A model generated the notes under the pieces. It saw only the letters and a program-made list of their open reading frames with translations, did no database searches and was not told the DNA's origin. Below are positions 45,992-58,605 of a stretch of DNA of 64,000 bases, in pieces. The DNA is from Calonectria ilicicola. Lineage: Eukaryota > Ascomycota > Sordariomycetes > Hypocreales > Nectriaceae. Both the position numbers and the translations under genes were made by a program. The stretch lies in the NCBI GenBank assembly GCA_020809705.1, contig CP085833.1, positions 2,232,001 through 2,296,000 on the forward strand, read 5' to 3'. Positions within the stretch are counted from its first letter, which is position 1; each line of letters starts with the position of its first letter.

Positions 45992-48010
45992 TCATGCATT
46001 GCTGTTCAAAGGACCCATAGCAGCACTTCGCACCTGCAGCCATGTAGCTACCGTGTTCTCGTCTAGTTGGTTAGAGGTGCCCATGGCTTTGATGAGCAAG
46101 TCGGTCTTCTCACGGTCCCTTTCAGCCTTTTGCATCGCTTCTCTTTGCTGAAGGGGGTTCATAGAATAACCCGCAGACGGTGGCGCGGACCTTGCTGAGA
46201 GAAGTTTTTCAAAGTTGTGGGCCATTGGGTACGGGTTGGCCATCAGACCATCCCGGCGAATGAGCATGGACGGGACCCTAAGGTTAAGCTATCCTTTGTG
46301 TCAGCCCATAATCCAGATAAGAAAAAAAAACACCAGAAAGGATTGCGACTTACCTGATTCAACATGTTGGCATATCTAATACCCAACTCGTTGCCAATGA
46401 ACTGAAGTCGGCCCTTGACCCAAGCTCTTTGTGCGTCAGTTGTGTAGTCCTGGCCTTGGAGAGTGGTAAGAGGCCAGGTAAGGAAATACCCAGGAAGGCC
46501 CTTCAGGGCATCTTCCTCTCCACAGCCAAATGTAGAAAGGTTGTCCTTTTCGAGCAGTTCCTTTCGCTTGGAGAACCAGCCCAGCTGGTAAGGTACAGAA
46601 GCGATAATATCGGTGATTAGGTCAACGCATGTGCGTGCAGCAGTTGCATATTCGGGCGTTGTCCTGTAATCCACTGGCGAGCACACCCATGCTGCACAGC
46701 GCACAATCAGCGACGCGAGGATGATACGTGAGCATCGCATCAAGTTCCAGACACTAGCGACCCAAAGGTCTTGGTATGCATCCACACGGCCGGGAAATAC
46801 TTCGGCCAAAGCGTAGTTGCCATTGGGAACATTGTCTTCCCACGCCACTGATTTATAGCGGAAGTATTCGGGCAACTCCCGGGCCCAGTTGACGTGTTGC
46901 TGATCCACAGTTTGGCATCGTCGGATCATATCAAGAAGGAGTTCAATGTTTTCTGGGCTTCGGGTAAGGGTCGTCATAAGGCGGTTCACCTCAGACCGAA
47001 GTTCCGCAGTACGGACATTGAGTCGCTGACACTCGGAGCCGTAGTGATTCTTAATGGCATTACCAAACCACCATTCGACTCCCATGATTGGGGCCTTTCC
47101 AGACGTCAAGGTGTGAATGATCTATTTTGATTGGTTAGACAGCATGTTCAAGAGAGCGATTAGGAGAAGCGATGCCTACCATTTGGGTTCGGACAGCCAC
47201 AAACAAAGTCAAACCAGTTTTGGTTTCAATCTGGGCTTTTCCTCTGGCCTTTACCAATTGAATAGCACCTTCGGTGTGGGAACCCCAGGCTAGCATACCC
47301 AGCTGCTTGGCGGTGATGTTCTCAAATAATCCTAACAATAAGATGGCAGCTAAGGTGGAATCTGCTGTGGCCAGTTTGGGGTCTTTCAAGGCAGCAAATG
47401 TGGCAGAGAGCGCCTTGGTATAATGGCCAAGTGCTTGGCCTTCAAATTTGTTTCCTGCACCGACACGGTTACCAAGGGAAGCAACAGCGCAAGCATCAAA
47501 GGCATCTTTGAAGTGAGGAGCAGGATTCTCCGTCTTTAGCAGAGGAAGAACAAATTCCAGGTAGCCGCGAGTGCTATCATAACGAGGCAGCAGGACAAAG
47601 TTGGAGATGAAGTGGCAAGTGGCTTGTTGGTCAACAGGAAGCTTGAGTGTCGCGAGGATAGACTGATCCTGAATTCGCTTGGTTGTAAGGGCCTTGTTGG
47701 CAGCGTTCTTTCCCTGTTTCTGGGCAAGCGCTTTTCTGTTGGCTTTTTGTGCTCGTCTTTCGGTGGCCTGGGTTTCATTGCGGAAGACAAGGTCAAACTC
47801 GTCCTTGTAGCCCGGACACTGTCTCCGAGATTTGGCGCACTGGTTGCACGTAGGCTTGGTCTCATCGCACTGTAGAGGGTAAGCATTCGGTTAAAAACGC
47901 CATCCTGGCTGAAGGGCAAGGAATGCGGCAGTAATCTAAAACGCACGTACCTTAATTCTTCGAGCTCTGCACATCTGGCAGCCCCGTGAGGGCTTACCAC
48001 AGTAAACCAT
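45992..48010 (-). CDS. Zn2Cys6 fungal transcription regulator
   Basis: Predicted 604-residue nuclear regulator. The binuclear zinc cluster is C11-x2-C14-x6-C21-x6-C28-x2-C31-x6-C38 (GCQMC to RQC), at the extreme N-terminus, followed by PGY and a basic linker (about 57-80). The remainder is a helical fungal-specific domain (QATCHFISNFVLLPRYDSTRGYLEF and others), as in regulators annotated with DUF3468. Minus-strand exons: 47951-48010, 47180-47869, 46354-47121, 45992-46288. The first intron falls inside the zinc cluster, just before C21, a common position in this family. No adjacent metabolic cluster suggests a target. A candidate leader intron lies 960 bp upstream. Target genes are unknown. 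Confidence 0.9.
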
Positions 48011-48971
48011 GATGAATGAAGATGGAAGTTTGAGAACCAAATGGGGAGGGAAAATAAAAGGAAGACGAAATTTTGTCTAGGGGGGGCGGGAGGATAAAAA
48101 GGGCTGGATATCAAGCGGATGGTTGCGTGTTCAACGGCCTCTGGGAGAGGACAGCAGACCGAACGGCTGGGTACACAACGACGCGAAGTTGCATACGGAG
48201 GGCAAGACAAGGTCCTACGAAGAGTGACAACCAGCCGCGAATTTCTTCAGGGACTGGACGGGTACGCAGATTGACGGATAGGTTGGTTCGTTGCAAATGG
48301 CGGCGTTGTTGACTCGTCAACAGGAGAGTTTGCGGGATCGGCTAGTCTTGTATGCGAGAGAGTGAAAGAGGTGCCGAGCAGGTGTTGGGTGTTGGGTGTT
48401 TGGGTGAGGTATGACAGGGTTTTAATAGATCAAGGTACTGAGGGCAGTCAATGCTCCCATCAGTGTCTGAAATGATTGAGGTGGTGGGAAAAATGAATGG
48501 TCCAGGTGGGGGGTTTGGTAGATAATGAGGATTGTAAGTTGGAAATGGCAAGGATGAAGGGGAAAAGGCGGCGCAGAGTTGCAAGACGAGTCTCGATGTT
48601 TGCTTCGGCTCGCCTTACACTGGGTAGGTAGGCGACGACGGGTGGTGGTGGAACCAAGACGGGGAGGACAAGGGACAAGGGGGGGTTTGACTGAGGCGAG
48701 CAAGGGCCAGCGAGGGTGGTGGTTGGTTTGGACTCCCGGATTTGCTCGTAAAGAATTCCGTGCCAGGATGGCAAATTGCTTTTTGCAGCGGGTGCGTTTC
48801 TTTTGAAGGAAGCAGAGAGATAGAGGGATCGCTTCTTGCCCCGCCACCGTCGACCGTTGGAGTTTCGGGATGAAATCTGGAGGAACTGGAGTCGCAGGAG
48901 AACGGGGGGGAGGAACCAGAAAAAGGAAGCACGAGAAGCAGGACGCGGGAGAGGGCAAGCCCGTCGCGATG

Positions 48972-49032
48972 CTGCAATGCAAGCCACAGCTGTTAGAGAC
49001 GCCCGTGTACCGTACTAGCAAAGCTTACATAC
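48972..49032 (-). other. Candidate leader intron of the Zn2Cys6 gene
   Basis: On the minus strand a GTATGT donor follows CCCTG. A CTAAC branch-point motif and a TTGCAG acceptor complete a 61-bp intron with ideal spacing (17 nt from branch to acceptor). No coding sequence flanks it, so I read it as a 5'-UTR intron and hence a leader over 950 nt. Confidence 0.5.
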
Positions 49033-49787
49033 CAGGGCCTGGAAGAGTGGACTGGGGCTTGCGTGCACGTTCTGGCGGGCTAGTGGGAGAGGAGGGGCAC
49101 TGGCCACAGCGAGATGCAGACTTTGGGGGGCATAGTGGTGGTTGTGGCGCCGAGGGGAAAGTTTCAACACAGTGACCCAGTCTGCCTAGTGAACTGTGCC
49201 ACCATGGAGGGGCAGCCAAGCACCATCTCGCCCACCAACCCCACCCACCCACCAGCCTGCTCGCGGCCCCTCCAGCATCCCCTCCAGCATCAACTGTCCT
49301 GCTCTCTGGCGCCCTAGTCCCTGTCAACTCGGCCGCTGCATTTCCCTAGCACGCCTAGTGTCGACATCGGCCGTCTTTACAAGCCGCTTCACTCCAGATG
49401 CCACCAAGGCCACTGCCATTAGCCAGGCCACTATCCAGCGCCGTCGGGGCCATCATCGAGCTCCAGCTGCCACACGACACACGACACACTCAGTCATACG
49501 GGGGGAGGCCGGCCAAGCACTGCCGAACCGTGGCTATCTCTGATCGAAGGGTGGTCTCACTGGACCCTAAAACAACCGTGAGCGGGTCCCACGACCGATT
49601 GAGATGTGATGGGAATCCCGAATGAAACGCTGAAAACGACGCATCGTGCAACGGTATGAAGCCTTGCCATGTACAACCAAGGTATAAAAATGTTATCTGT
49701 CACTATGTTTCTTGTCTCGCTCGGCATTGACCCCACCAGGTTTACGTGGAAAGTCCCATGGCCTGCTCATCGTCCCCCAGAGTCTGT

Positions 49788-49800
49788 CCCCCCCCCCCCC
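49788..49800. repeat. Poly-C tract, 13 bp
   Basis: Uninterrupted run of 13 C, read directly. It is prone to sequencing length error. Confidence 0.85.
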
Positions 49801-51379
49801 GTTACCTGATCGGATCGGGTCAGAGGCCCCAGACACATGAAGTGACAGACGGGCACCAAAACCATGTGGCTCTTTGGAGACGAATTGAGCTGATGGCCTG
49901 CCTGCTCCGTGCGTGCAATGATCGGCCCAAGCGAGCATCAGGCTAGGTCGGATCGAGGTGTGCGTTGCGAGTGCAAAGACTGTCCAAAGAAGCTGCGGCC
50001 ATCAACTGATCTGTTGATGGGCATTGCCACAGTGCGAATCCCTTCAAAAATTCCCGGATGCTTCCCGGGCGGCTACTGGTTATCCACTCTTTAGCTCATT
50101 GAGCTACCGACGGTGCCTGGACATAGATGAATCAACTCTTCGTAGGGCTATCGAGCTGAGCCTATCGCGTCTAATACTCAGGACGTCAAGACGCCCATCT
50201 TTCCAGCAACCCGGCAGTACGCCGTTGCAGCTAAAGCCATCCGAAAAGTTAGCTGACATGCAAGACTTGAGATGAGATGTGACGGACCCAGGCGGGTTAT
50301 CTATCATGGGCAAGACACTGCGCTGGCTGTAGAAGGTTTCAGATGTCTTGGTCAACTCAATCCTTTCTAATCCTTGGCGTTTCTACTAATTATGGATTGA
50401 GCTGCTGACAACAGAACAGAGATCCAGCTTCACATCACTCAATCTCTATTCATCCTCAAGGGAGCCGGGCAAACCCCCCGACGCAGTACATGTACGATGC
50501 CATGCTATGTCATGCAAGACCGCCCGCCCAACTGCATAATCCAGTTCGCAGACTCGGCCATTCGGATATCCGCACTTCCGCCTGAACTGCTGGCTGCTAG
50601 AGACCAGACATGATGCCAATTGCGCCTCGCGCGTTCTCAGGTCATCATTTGGCGCGTGCACTAAGTCCCAGTGCCATTCTTGCAGGGCCTGGTGTCTCAG
50701 CCCAAGACATGTGTCCCGTCGTTGCCGCCCCCCTCCCATTCTCCAGATGCTGCTCGCTTGATCGTGAGCTAGAAGGCACCAGCGCCACACTCAGAACAAG
50801 AATCCTCACTCTCTTGGCTCCTGATCTTTCTTTGGAAGCCTATCATCCGTGTATCGCACGTCCCGCCCTTGTCGAAACTAGTCGCGCCCCACACAACCCA
50901 ACAGCCAATCCACAGCAATCCACTTGGACAGACACCATCTTACCTGGTCCTAGGAACATGTTCCAGAATGATGAAAATTGGACAGCTTGTCCGCGAAAAA
51001 GGAAATGTCAAGGGGTCATCCAAGCTCAGCTCAAATGGGCAAAGAAAGTAAAGAGGGAGCATCCGTCCTCACCAGGACCACTCCTTGGCCCGGCCTCATC
51101 CTCAACACTCTCCACTCTATACTATCAATGACATCCCACTAAGCACAAGCCAAGGGGAGCAATACCGGAAGGTGGCCAAACCAAAGTGGGATCTTAGAGG
51201 GGAATCATTTGAGTGATCTACCTTCCCCTCAACCTCTACCAGGCTATTCCCTGGTTCGGTGAGCTGGAACTCACCACGGGCCGAAGTTGTCAACATTGGG
51301 GGAAAAGGGACGCCCGCACGTCTTCGGCTCTTCTGACAGCCAGGCGAAACAATTGCGGACACGAACAGGGAAATTAGCT

Positions 51380-51409
51380 CACACACACACAGAGAGAGAG
51401 AGAGAGAGA
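51380..51409. repeat. Compound AC/AG microsatellite
   Basis: About six AC units run directly into about nine AG units, read directly. Confidence 0.9.
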
Positions 51410-51815
51410 ATTGCGCCAATTGGTAAAGTGGACAAGGTCCTCGTTTGGCCAGACGGTTATAGAGTACATGCCAAGTAAACAGCCCCTATGCACGCTCTAA
51501 TCATCCCAATTATCCATCCCGTTCCCTGTTTCCAGGCCCTTTGCAGCGCCTCTCGCCTCAAAAAGCTACCACATGCCCAAGCCTAGCTTGGTTCCAAACA
51601 GGGGGAAGCCAAAAACTCTCCGCTGTAGCGTCGATTCCATGTGCTCGGTGAGCCCCCGATTGGGGACGGGGATGCCCCCCATCTCCCCACTCCTTGGACT
51701 ATATATGCACACTTGCATGGCCCTAATGGCTCTTCAACAGTCAAGATCCCTCCCGCAGTTGGTTCAACCACTCGCATCCCCGCCAGGCCCATTAGCAGGT
51801 CATTTCCGTTACCCA

Positions 51816-54800
51816 TTATCCTTCAAACAGATTAGACACTCCTTCCAATGCATCCGGTGTGGCTCTCCTGACCCCCGCCATGCCACCGGACCTGGTCGCT
51901 CCTGGTCCGGATGGCGCAGGTTCGTTCATGAACTCCTGGGCCATCTTGCTACGTCCACTTCTCTTAGATCGTCCTGAACCGCCAAACCCGCTACTCTTTG
52001 GAAGTTTTCCCATCTCGGATACGCTTACCCCCTTGAGGTCCTTGAGCAAGTCCAGAACCAAGGCACGTTGCTGACGGGTGTGCGATCCGGGTTTGCTCAT
52101 GTAGGCAGTGAGTCGATCCAAGTCTGCAGGGTTTATGTTTGGTAGTGAGAGCAACACGTCCCTCGGCGTCGTTGTGATAGGACCGTAGTAGACAACAATA
52201 GCCGCAATTAAGGCTGCTAGTTCCTTTTGCAGCTCAACAAAGTAGGGCTCGTGGAACGATGTGATGCATGCCTGGAGCACCTCTAGCGAGATAAACTCTC
52301 TAATGGCAGAGGATATTGCCGAAGGAACGAGGAAGTGGTCGACTGGGGCAGTTCGTTCCTGTCCATCCTGAGATGTCGACTTTGCCACGTGATCCTCCGT
52401 GAGGTGGAACTCTGGGATGAGCGAGATGAAGAGGCGCAGAATCATACTACAGCATCGAGTATCTCGCATGCGGATCCCGTGCATGCAGAAGACAAGTAGA
52501 GGCTCCACTACCTCTCGGTGAATTAGGCAAAATCGTCGCAAGGTAGGATACAATTCGGTGGGAGCATCCTCAGGGGCTCCCTGGAACGCTCGTGCCTTGA
52601 GCGTGGGCGGATCTGAGATTTGATTAGTTTTTTTTTCCTTGACTCATCGAGGCAAGTTGAGCGAAACTTACTTGGCTTGGTTGGATCAAGAAAGTCCGCC
52701 ACCATGAGCACTGCCGTGTACGTCACTTGGCGTAGGATGCTTTCTGCCTTCATCTCCTCTTTCAGCCCAGCCTCACCATCTGCAGCTATGGTCTGTTGTT
52801 GCTCCATCTTGGTCCATTCGCCATTCACCTTGGCGTCCATCTGCTGGAAGCATGACGACAGGAGCTGCGGGAGGAAATGCTCCCGATAATCAACAGGGCA
52901 ATCATCGACCAGATACCGAACTAGGTTAAGCAGGTTGCTCTGCTGGTGCGTCGATAGCCAAATTGAGTCTGCAAATAGTGCCTTGGACAAGGGCGCTGAG
53001 AGCCCCTGGAAACCATAGAACTGCATGTCGAGCCTGCTCATACAGTAGATGATGGCGTAGGCTGTTTCCCGCACGAATCGGATTGACCCCCGGATGGACG
53101 AAGCGAGACCCTCGATGGTGTTTTTTTTGTCCATGACACGGGCATAGAAGTCATCTTTGCTCCCCTCCGAGATACCAGCCTGCCAGAACCGGTCGCTGAG
53201 TACACGATTGACGACAAGGCGCATCTCAGATGGCAAGCCAACCCAATTGTCGGGATTGTGTGATGCATGAGCAAAGCTACGCGGAGATTAGAAACGCTCA
53301 ACAAAGCTAATTGGTACAAGAGAACAGACCTCAGAAACTCAAGAAGATCAGCAAGGATGTTTTCGAATCCATCTTGCCATAGCGAGTATGAAGCTTTGAA
53401 AGCGTCCGACGACTTGTCAAGTCTTTCGACAGAAAATGCCAAAAATGACTTGGTTGAGCGGAGAGGAAGCAACTACCAATAGGTTAGTGACCGGTGATCC
53501 AGATCAAGCCACCGTTTCAGTCTCATACCTTCAGTCGCTCCTCCAATTCGGCCTGGAGGGCGAGGCCCTCGGCATCAAGCTCCCGTGATCCCCAGTCCTG
53601 AATCTCATGCGTTTGTCTGCTTGCCAAATACGCTTGCGCCTTGTCTAACCCAAGAAGCTCGCAAAAGTTGGAGTAGGATTTGAGAGCTGTGCGAACGTTG
53701 TCAGTTTGCCACTGAGCCTTGACTGGGTCGATAAACTCTCGCAGTTTTTGAATTTTAGCCTGAGCATCTACACTAGTCGCACGGTGGCTAAAACCCGTTA
53801 GCAATAGTGTTGTGTTTTGGTCATAAATCTTTCAAGGCTTACATTATGATGAATAGAAAGCTCTTGTATGCGATAGATCGCTTCTCGTCTAACGTTCCGG
53901 AAGACATCATCTCATTAACCCTGTTCTCGATCTGGTCGTAGACTCCCTGGACATCTAGTGTGAGTAAGTACCAGCAAAGAGTGAAAATCTTCATACCAAA
54001 AGATGGTCCGGCATTTCTGATGCAAGTCGCTGTAATTCGACCATGCTCTCTCCTTGCAGGTCCTTGATCGCATCGTTAAAGGCGCGGTATTCGGGTTGTA
54101 GCGCAGGCCACGTCACCAAGATATGCTCGAGAACCTTGAGCATGAAGCTTGCGTTTTTGTTGAGCGCTGTTGTCGAAAAATAAACGAGAAGTTGTAGGGT
54201 ACGTTTCCTTATCATTGGGTCCTATGGATCCAGGTGAGCATGTCGCCTCCAGTTCCAGTATTAACGGCTTTTCCCATACCTCGAAACTCATATCCAACAG
54301 CTTGTTACACCAACTCTCCAGATTCGACTCAAGACCCGCCCTTTGTTGTTCCTAACAATTTATTAGTTCTATTTTCGTGAGATCCCACAGCATGACTCAC
54401 ATATTCCGCAGAGTGACTTCGTCTCCATTTCATAAACCCCTTTAAAGTTGCTTCGATGACCGTGAACTGTGAATCAACGCGCAAGACGGGCATCGAGTGT
54501 TTGGAGTAGTTTTGTTCTATTTAATTCGTGTCAGCGTCACTTTGCAACCTGGATAAGAGCGACATACTGTTGAATGGAGGTTGGCCATCATAAAGATGTT
54601 GGAGGATATCCTCGGTGCGACCAAGAATGTGAGACACCGCATCGACAAGTTTCAACTGCACAATAGCTTCAATGATCTGGGAGCTGTAACGTCGGTAGTT
54701 GCCAAGAAACGCATGTCTCTCTGGCACTGTGTCTGTATCATCCATGAGGAATAAAAACGTAGGATCTTGTGTGTCTTCGGGTAGATTCTCGTATCGCACC

Positions 54801-56195
54801 AATCGCGAACTACAAGTCTCCAGAAGCGGGCCAATCATTGGTGAAACAAGCTCAGTAGGGCCAATGTTTCTATTGCTAAGAAGTTTTGTCCAAGTGACAA
54901 GAACTGGAATGGAAACCATCAAGCTTTGGTGCTGCACGACTTGGACCAAAAGATTTAAGAAGTCGCTCTTTGCCACATCTGAAGGTAACTTGGTGAACTT
55001 GCGATCAAAGTAGTCGCCGAGGCAGGACAGCATCTATATCAAGTTAGCATTAGTTTGGCCCGAGACAGCATCCGCACATACTTCCGATAGCTTCTTCAAA
55101 GTTTGGTACTTATCCTCGTCAATATCCTCGGGATCAATAGCAGACCAATCCAGTAGCCCCTTACAGAGCTCTACCGACACGCGAGTGTACATTGGGACAA
55201 CTAAGTCGCGGAATTCATCGTCTGTGAAGTTTGTTCGGCAGTACAAAGCATGTAGCGCTTCCAAGGAGGACTATCAAGCCGGATTAACTTATAATGCACA
55301 CCAACTGAATGGGGGCGAATGGTGACGCTACCTTCTGAATTGCAACATCGGCGAATGAGAGACCTGCACACATAATCTGAACACAACGAGCAGCGGATAC
55401 AGCCTTGGGAATGGCCCATGGCATGAGTGACAAAAAGACTGAAAGTCCTTTCTGGATACAAGATTTGACCTCCTCATTGTCTTTTGGCGCCTGGTTGAGG
55501 CAGTAGTCGAGAAACTCAGATAGGCGACTGAGCCATCCCTCATGGCCATGGCGCACATCCGGGCCGGGCTGTCGGTTTGGGAATGCCTCAATCAGGACAG
55601 CGGTGGGCGTAAAGATCTCGACGCAGGCCTTACTAAGGACCCCTTCTCGCATGGCAACCACAGAGTCATCGCCAGTAAAGACTTCGTCCGACAGATTCTC
55701 CAGCACAAACATGACCAGCTCCTTGTGAACAGAAGAATCGGGAATCTGCCACAATTGACACAGCATGGCGTCCATATCCATCCATTCAGCGCCCCAGCTC
55801 CGCTTGGCGACCTCAACCCAGAGCTGGGCAGTCTTATTCCTCAGGTACGAAGGGTCGTTCCTCGACACATTTTGGCCCAACTCCAGAACCCAGCGTCGCA
55901 CCGCATCCGCCTGCTCTTGTGAATATGTCGACCATCGGTATCGAATCGCATGCTCGAGGAGGGAAAGGGCGTAGTGGCGCACGACGGGGGATTGAGATTT
56001 GTCGGAGGCAAGGCTGTAGCCTTGCAGCGGGGCCTCGGGGATATCCTTGACGTCCTCAAGAAAGGACTGGGCTTGGCGACGGGCCTCGTTGGCCGAGAAG
56101 GGACTGTGTACGACCTCGAGTGCTTGGTGTATCTTAGCTAGGACATCGGAGTCCCCGCCAGTATTGGTTGGTATGGAGCTGCCGTTAGCCGCCAT
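51816..56195 (-). CDS. MSN5: Exportin-5/Msn5-family karyopherin
   Basis: Predicted 1279-residue importin-beta-type receptor. Msn5 exports phosphorylated transcription factors and other cargo with Ran-GTP; its animal ortholog Exportin-5 exports pre-miRNA and tRNA. The N-terminal HEAT region holds [17 protein letters not shown] and [22 protein letters not shown], close to Exportin-5. The Xpo1-like block follows. Minus-strand exons: 55332-56195, 55082-55270, 54568-55033, 54401-54516, 54280-54351, 53997-54221, 53843-53946, 53529-53787, 53330-53472, 52672-53276, 51816-52612. All ten introns (48-61 bp) keep frame. The acceptor at 53947 was picked over TAG 8 nt earlier because only CAG restores frame. 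The C-terminus (about 1215-1279) is Ser/Gly/Arg-rich and disordered. The length slightly exceeds yeast Msn5. Confidence 0.92.
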
Positions 56196-57310
56196 GACGA
56201 TGGCTGCAGGTTCGGGGGGCGGATGGAAAGGACAGAAGGGCGACAGCGAGGGCGCAAAGCGAGAGGATGCCGTTCAACGCAGGCCCTCGAGGTGGATTTA
56301 CGCGGTGACGAGGGCTCCCAAAACCATGGAGGTGTGAAATTGGCGGATTGTTTGTTTGGTAAAGGAAGCGCTTGCGACGGTGCAGATCAGCCGCTGGGTG
56401 TTGTAGGTGGGAGAAAAAGGCGGAAAGGACTAGGCAGAGACTAGGTTAAGAAGAGCAAAGAAAGAAAGAAAAAGAGAAAGTGGGAAAGCTACTAGATTAG
56501 CTTAGAGGATAGAAACAGCAGCGACAGCAATCGGGACTCGAGCAATAGCGCGGGTCAAGTGCAGAAGAATATTGGAAGAAGAGACAAGCTGACAAGATGC
56601 GTTCACGGCGCCGGCTGGATGCAGAGCACAGTGTTTGGGCTGGGGCCTTGCTGGGCAAAAATTACCAGCCCAGTCAACGTCAATGCAGTCGCTTCCTTTG
56701 TCGCAGACCGGCCGTGACCCGCTGTGGCAGCTGTGGCATCTGTGGCACGGGGGAGGGAGCACCAGGGGGTGTGTGCCGACAGGGGGGTTCAATGGTTACT
56801 TCCAGTGCATTGGGGCTGCGAGGAGGGGTAGGAGGGGGCTGTTGCAAGGCTGAGGCCCAGCTATCATGAGACTTATCAATTATCAATAGGTTGATCAGCA
56901 CCATGCCACTGGTACGTACTGCACAGCATGTTGTCTGTCCCCTTTGTCTAGCAATGGTTGGGGCGGAGCTCAGTGGCGGGTTCCTTGCTAGACCAAGTCC
57001 CACGGGCCTGGGTCTGTGGCATAAAGCTGAGCTAGAGCTCGGATCCATTGGTTCTAGAGCTTCTACCAAGCAGAGCCATCAGGGATCGCCAATCTCATTG
57101 CCCGGGTGAGTCAATCCACCGACAACATCCAACGTGGCAGAGGCTACCAATGGATGGGTTTTGAAAAAAAAAATTGGGCTTTGTTTGGGAGGGGCTTCTT
57201 CAATTCCCCCATTCACTGGCCTAATAACCATTGCAGGTGGTAGACACAAACAGCTATCCTGCAACCACTTTCAGGGCCTTTGTCTCAGCCATGACGTTAT
57301 TTGCTTGTTT
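56196..57310. other. Spacer DPH7 / MSN5
   Basis: 1.1 kb between tandem minus-strand genes. It holds the MSN5 promoter, CT-rich on the minus strand at 56.2-56.6 kb, and the 3' flank of DPH7. No gene was seen. Confidence 0.6.
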
Positions 57311-58605
57311 TTATTGCTTTTCTGAAGAACCATACTCCCAGACACAGAGCAGCTTATCATAGAAACTAGTGGACACACATCGCTGCCCTCCCTCTGAACC
57401 TCCTCGAACAAAATCGCTTCCGTAATTCATACTCTTATGCTCTTCAAACTGGGCCAACACATGACAGCTCCAAGTTTCCTTACCCTGGACCTCCAAATCC
57501 ACCAACCTAGCACCGGCATGCATACACGATACGAGGATTCGAATATAAACACGGTCATCCCGATGACGGATATGGACCAGATCCAACCTCCAAACGCCAC
57601 CGCCAAGATTTTTCTCGAGGGCCAGCTCAACACGCTTTAACCCGTAGCTTTCATGCAAGTCGTGAATATGAAAGACGCGCAGGTGGTCGTCATAGCTTCC
57701 TGTTATAACTACTCTCCCCTTACCCTTGAGGAGTTCGGGGAGCGGGAGAATCGCTGTGACACCGGCAGTGTGCTGGCCCTTGATAGTGACAGCGGGAAAA
57801 GAAATTCCAAAAGGCGAGTCTTGATCAGCGCCATCCAAGCTCAAAGTGTTGTATCGAAGCATCGAGTCATCCCCGCCACAGTAAGCAGTAACTTGGGAGG
57901 TCCCACTGTCGTCCTGCGAGGCCGAGGAGAAGTTGATGCACCAAGCCTCAAGCGAGTTGCCGATATCAAGGTCTTGGTAGGTGTCTGTAATTCGGAACTC
58001 AGCGTCTAGCCATAATACCCTTGCCGCTCCAGTAGATGTTGTGATTCCAATTACATTTGGAATTGTCGGGTGCCAATTGCATTGGAGAAACAAAACACCC
58101 TCATCAAGGTCGTCACATCTGGTGGTTGCGAGATGTATGAGTGGAGATGAAGGATGCTGTTTTGGGTCCAGCTTAAACACAGCGAGCGTACCCGTACTCG
58201 ATACGACAGCAAAAACATCTTGCTTATCTGACACGGGATGGAAGCGGAGGTCTAGAATAGCTGAAGGCTGTGAGAGTGTCTGGATCAGGGTTCTATTAAA
58301 TGGAGTGGTGAAATCTATGATTAGTTCTGCGACTCTCTAGGGTAGGGGCACAGGATAACTCACAATTCTGTGCCTTCAATCCTGAACACCAGCAAACTGC
58401 CGTTCCGGCTTTGTGGCGTCTTTTCGGCTGAGACAGCTAATTCATCCTCGCTACTGGTGTCGGGCTGTCCCGCCACGTCATCTCGTTGAAGATTGTACGT
58501 TCCCACGACAAACAGCTCAGGGAAGGCGGGGCAAAATTGAATGCAGCTTGGAGGCAAATCCAAGGTCAGCGAGACCTTGGACGATGCAACATTCGGTAAG
58601 CTCAT
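57311..58605 (-). CDS. DPH7: Diphthine methylesterase DPH7 (WD40)
   Basis: Predicted 407-residue WD-repeat protein of the Dph7/Rrt2 family. The enzyme removes the methyl group from methylated diphthine on elongation factor 2 before the final amidation to diphthamide, in the cytosol. Recognition rests on CIQFCPAFPELFVVGTY, QPSAILDLRFHP, NWHPTIPNVIGIT, VTAYCGGDDSMLRYN, GSYDDHLRVF, GGGVWRLD and the terminal STSFYDKLLCVWEY. Minus-strand exons 58364-58605 and 57311-58292 flank a 71-bp intron (GTGAGT, CTAAT branch, AATAG). Nearer AGs were rejected because they break the frame or leave a 29-nt intron. It shares a 675-bp divergent promoter with the DUF1917 gene. Confidence 0.9.

Larger units (their letters stand above)
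48011..51815. other. 3.8 kb interval upstream of the Zn2Cys6 gene
   Basis: From 48.1 to 49.1 kb the minus strand is CT-rich, the likely leader of the regulator gene, with a candidate intron at 48972-49032. Further right are a C13 run (49788-49800), a tRNA-like relic near 50030-50115 and an (AC)n(AG)n microsatellite (51380-51409). No conserved coding sequence was found. Confidence 0.5.

Noticed and set aside
44303..48010. Secondary-metabolite cluster around the Zn2Cys6 regulator
   Set aside because: Neighbours are household genes or unknowns; no synthase, P450 or transporter lies nearby.
48422..49021. 199-codon minus-strand frame
   Set aside because: Pro/Ser-rich CT-tract translation in the Zn2Cys6 leader, open in several frames at once.
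50610..51131. 173-codon plus-strand frame
   Set aside because: No recognisable motif, mixed low-complexity composition and no splice or start context; likely chance.
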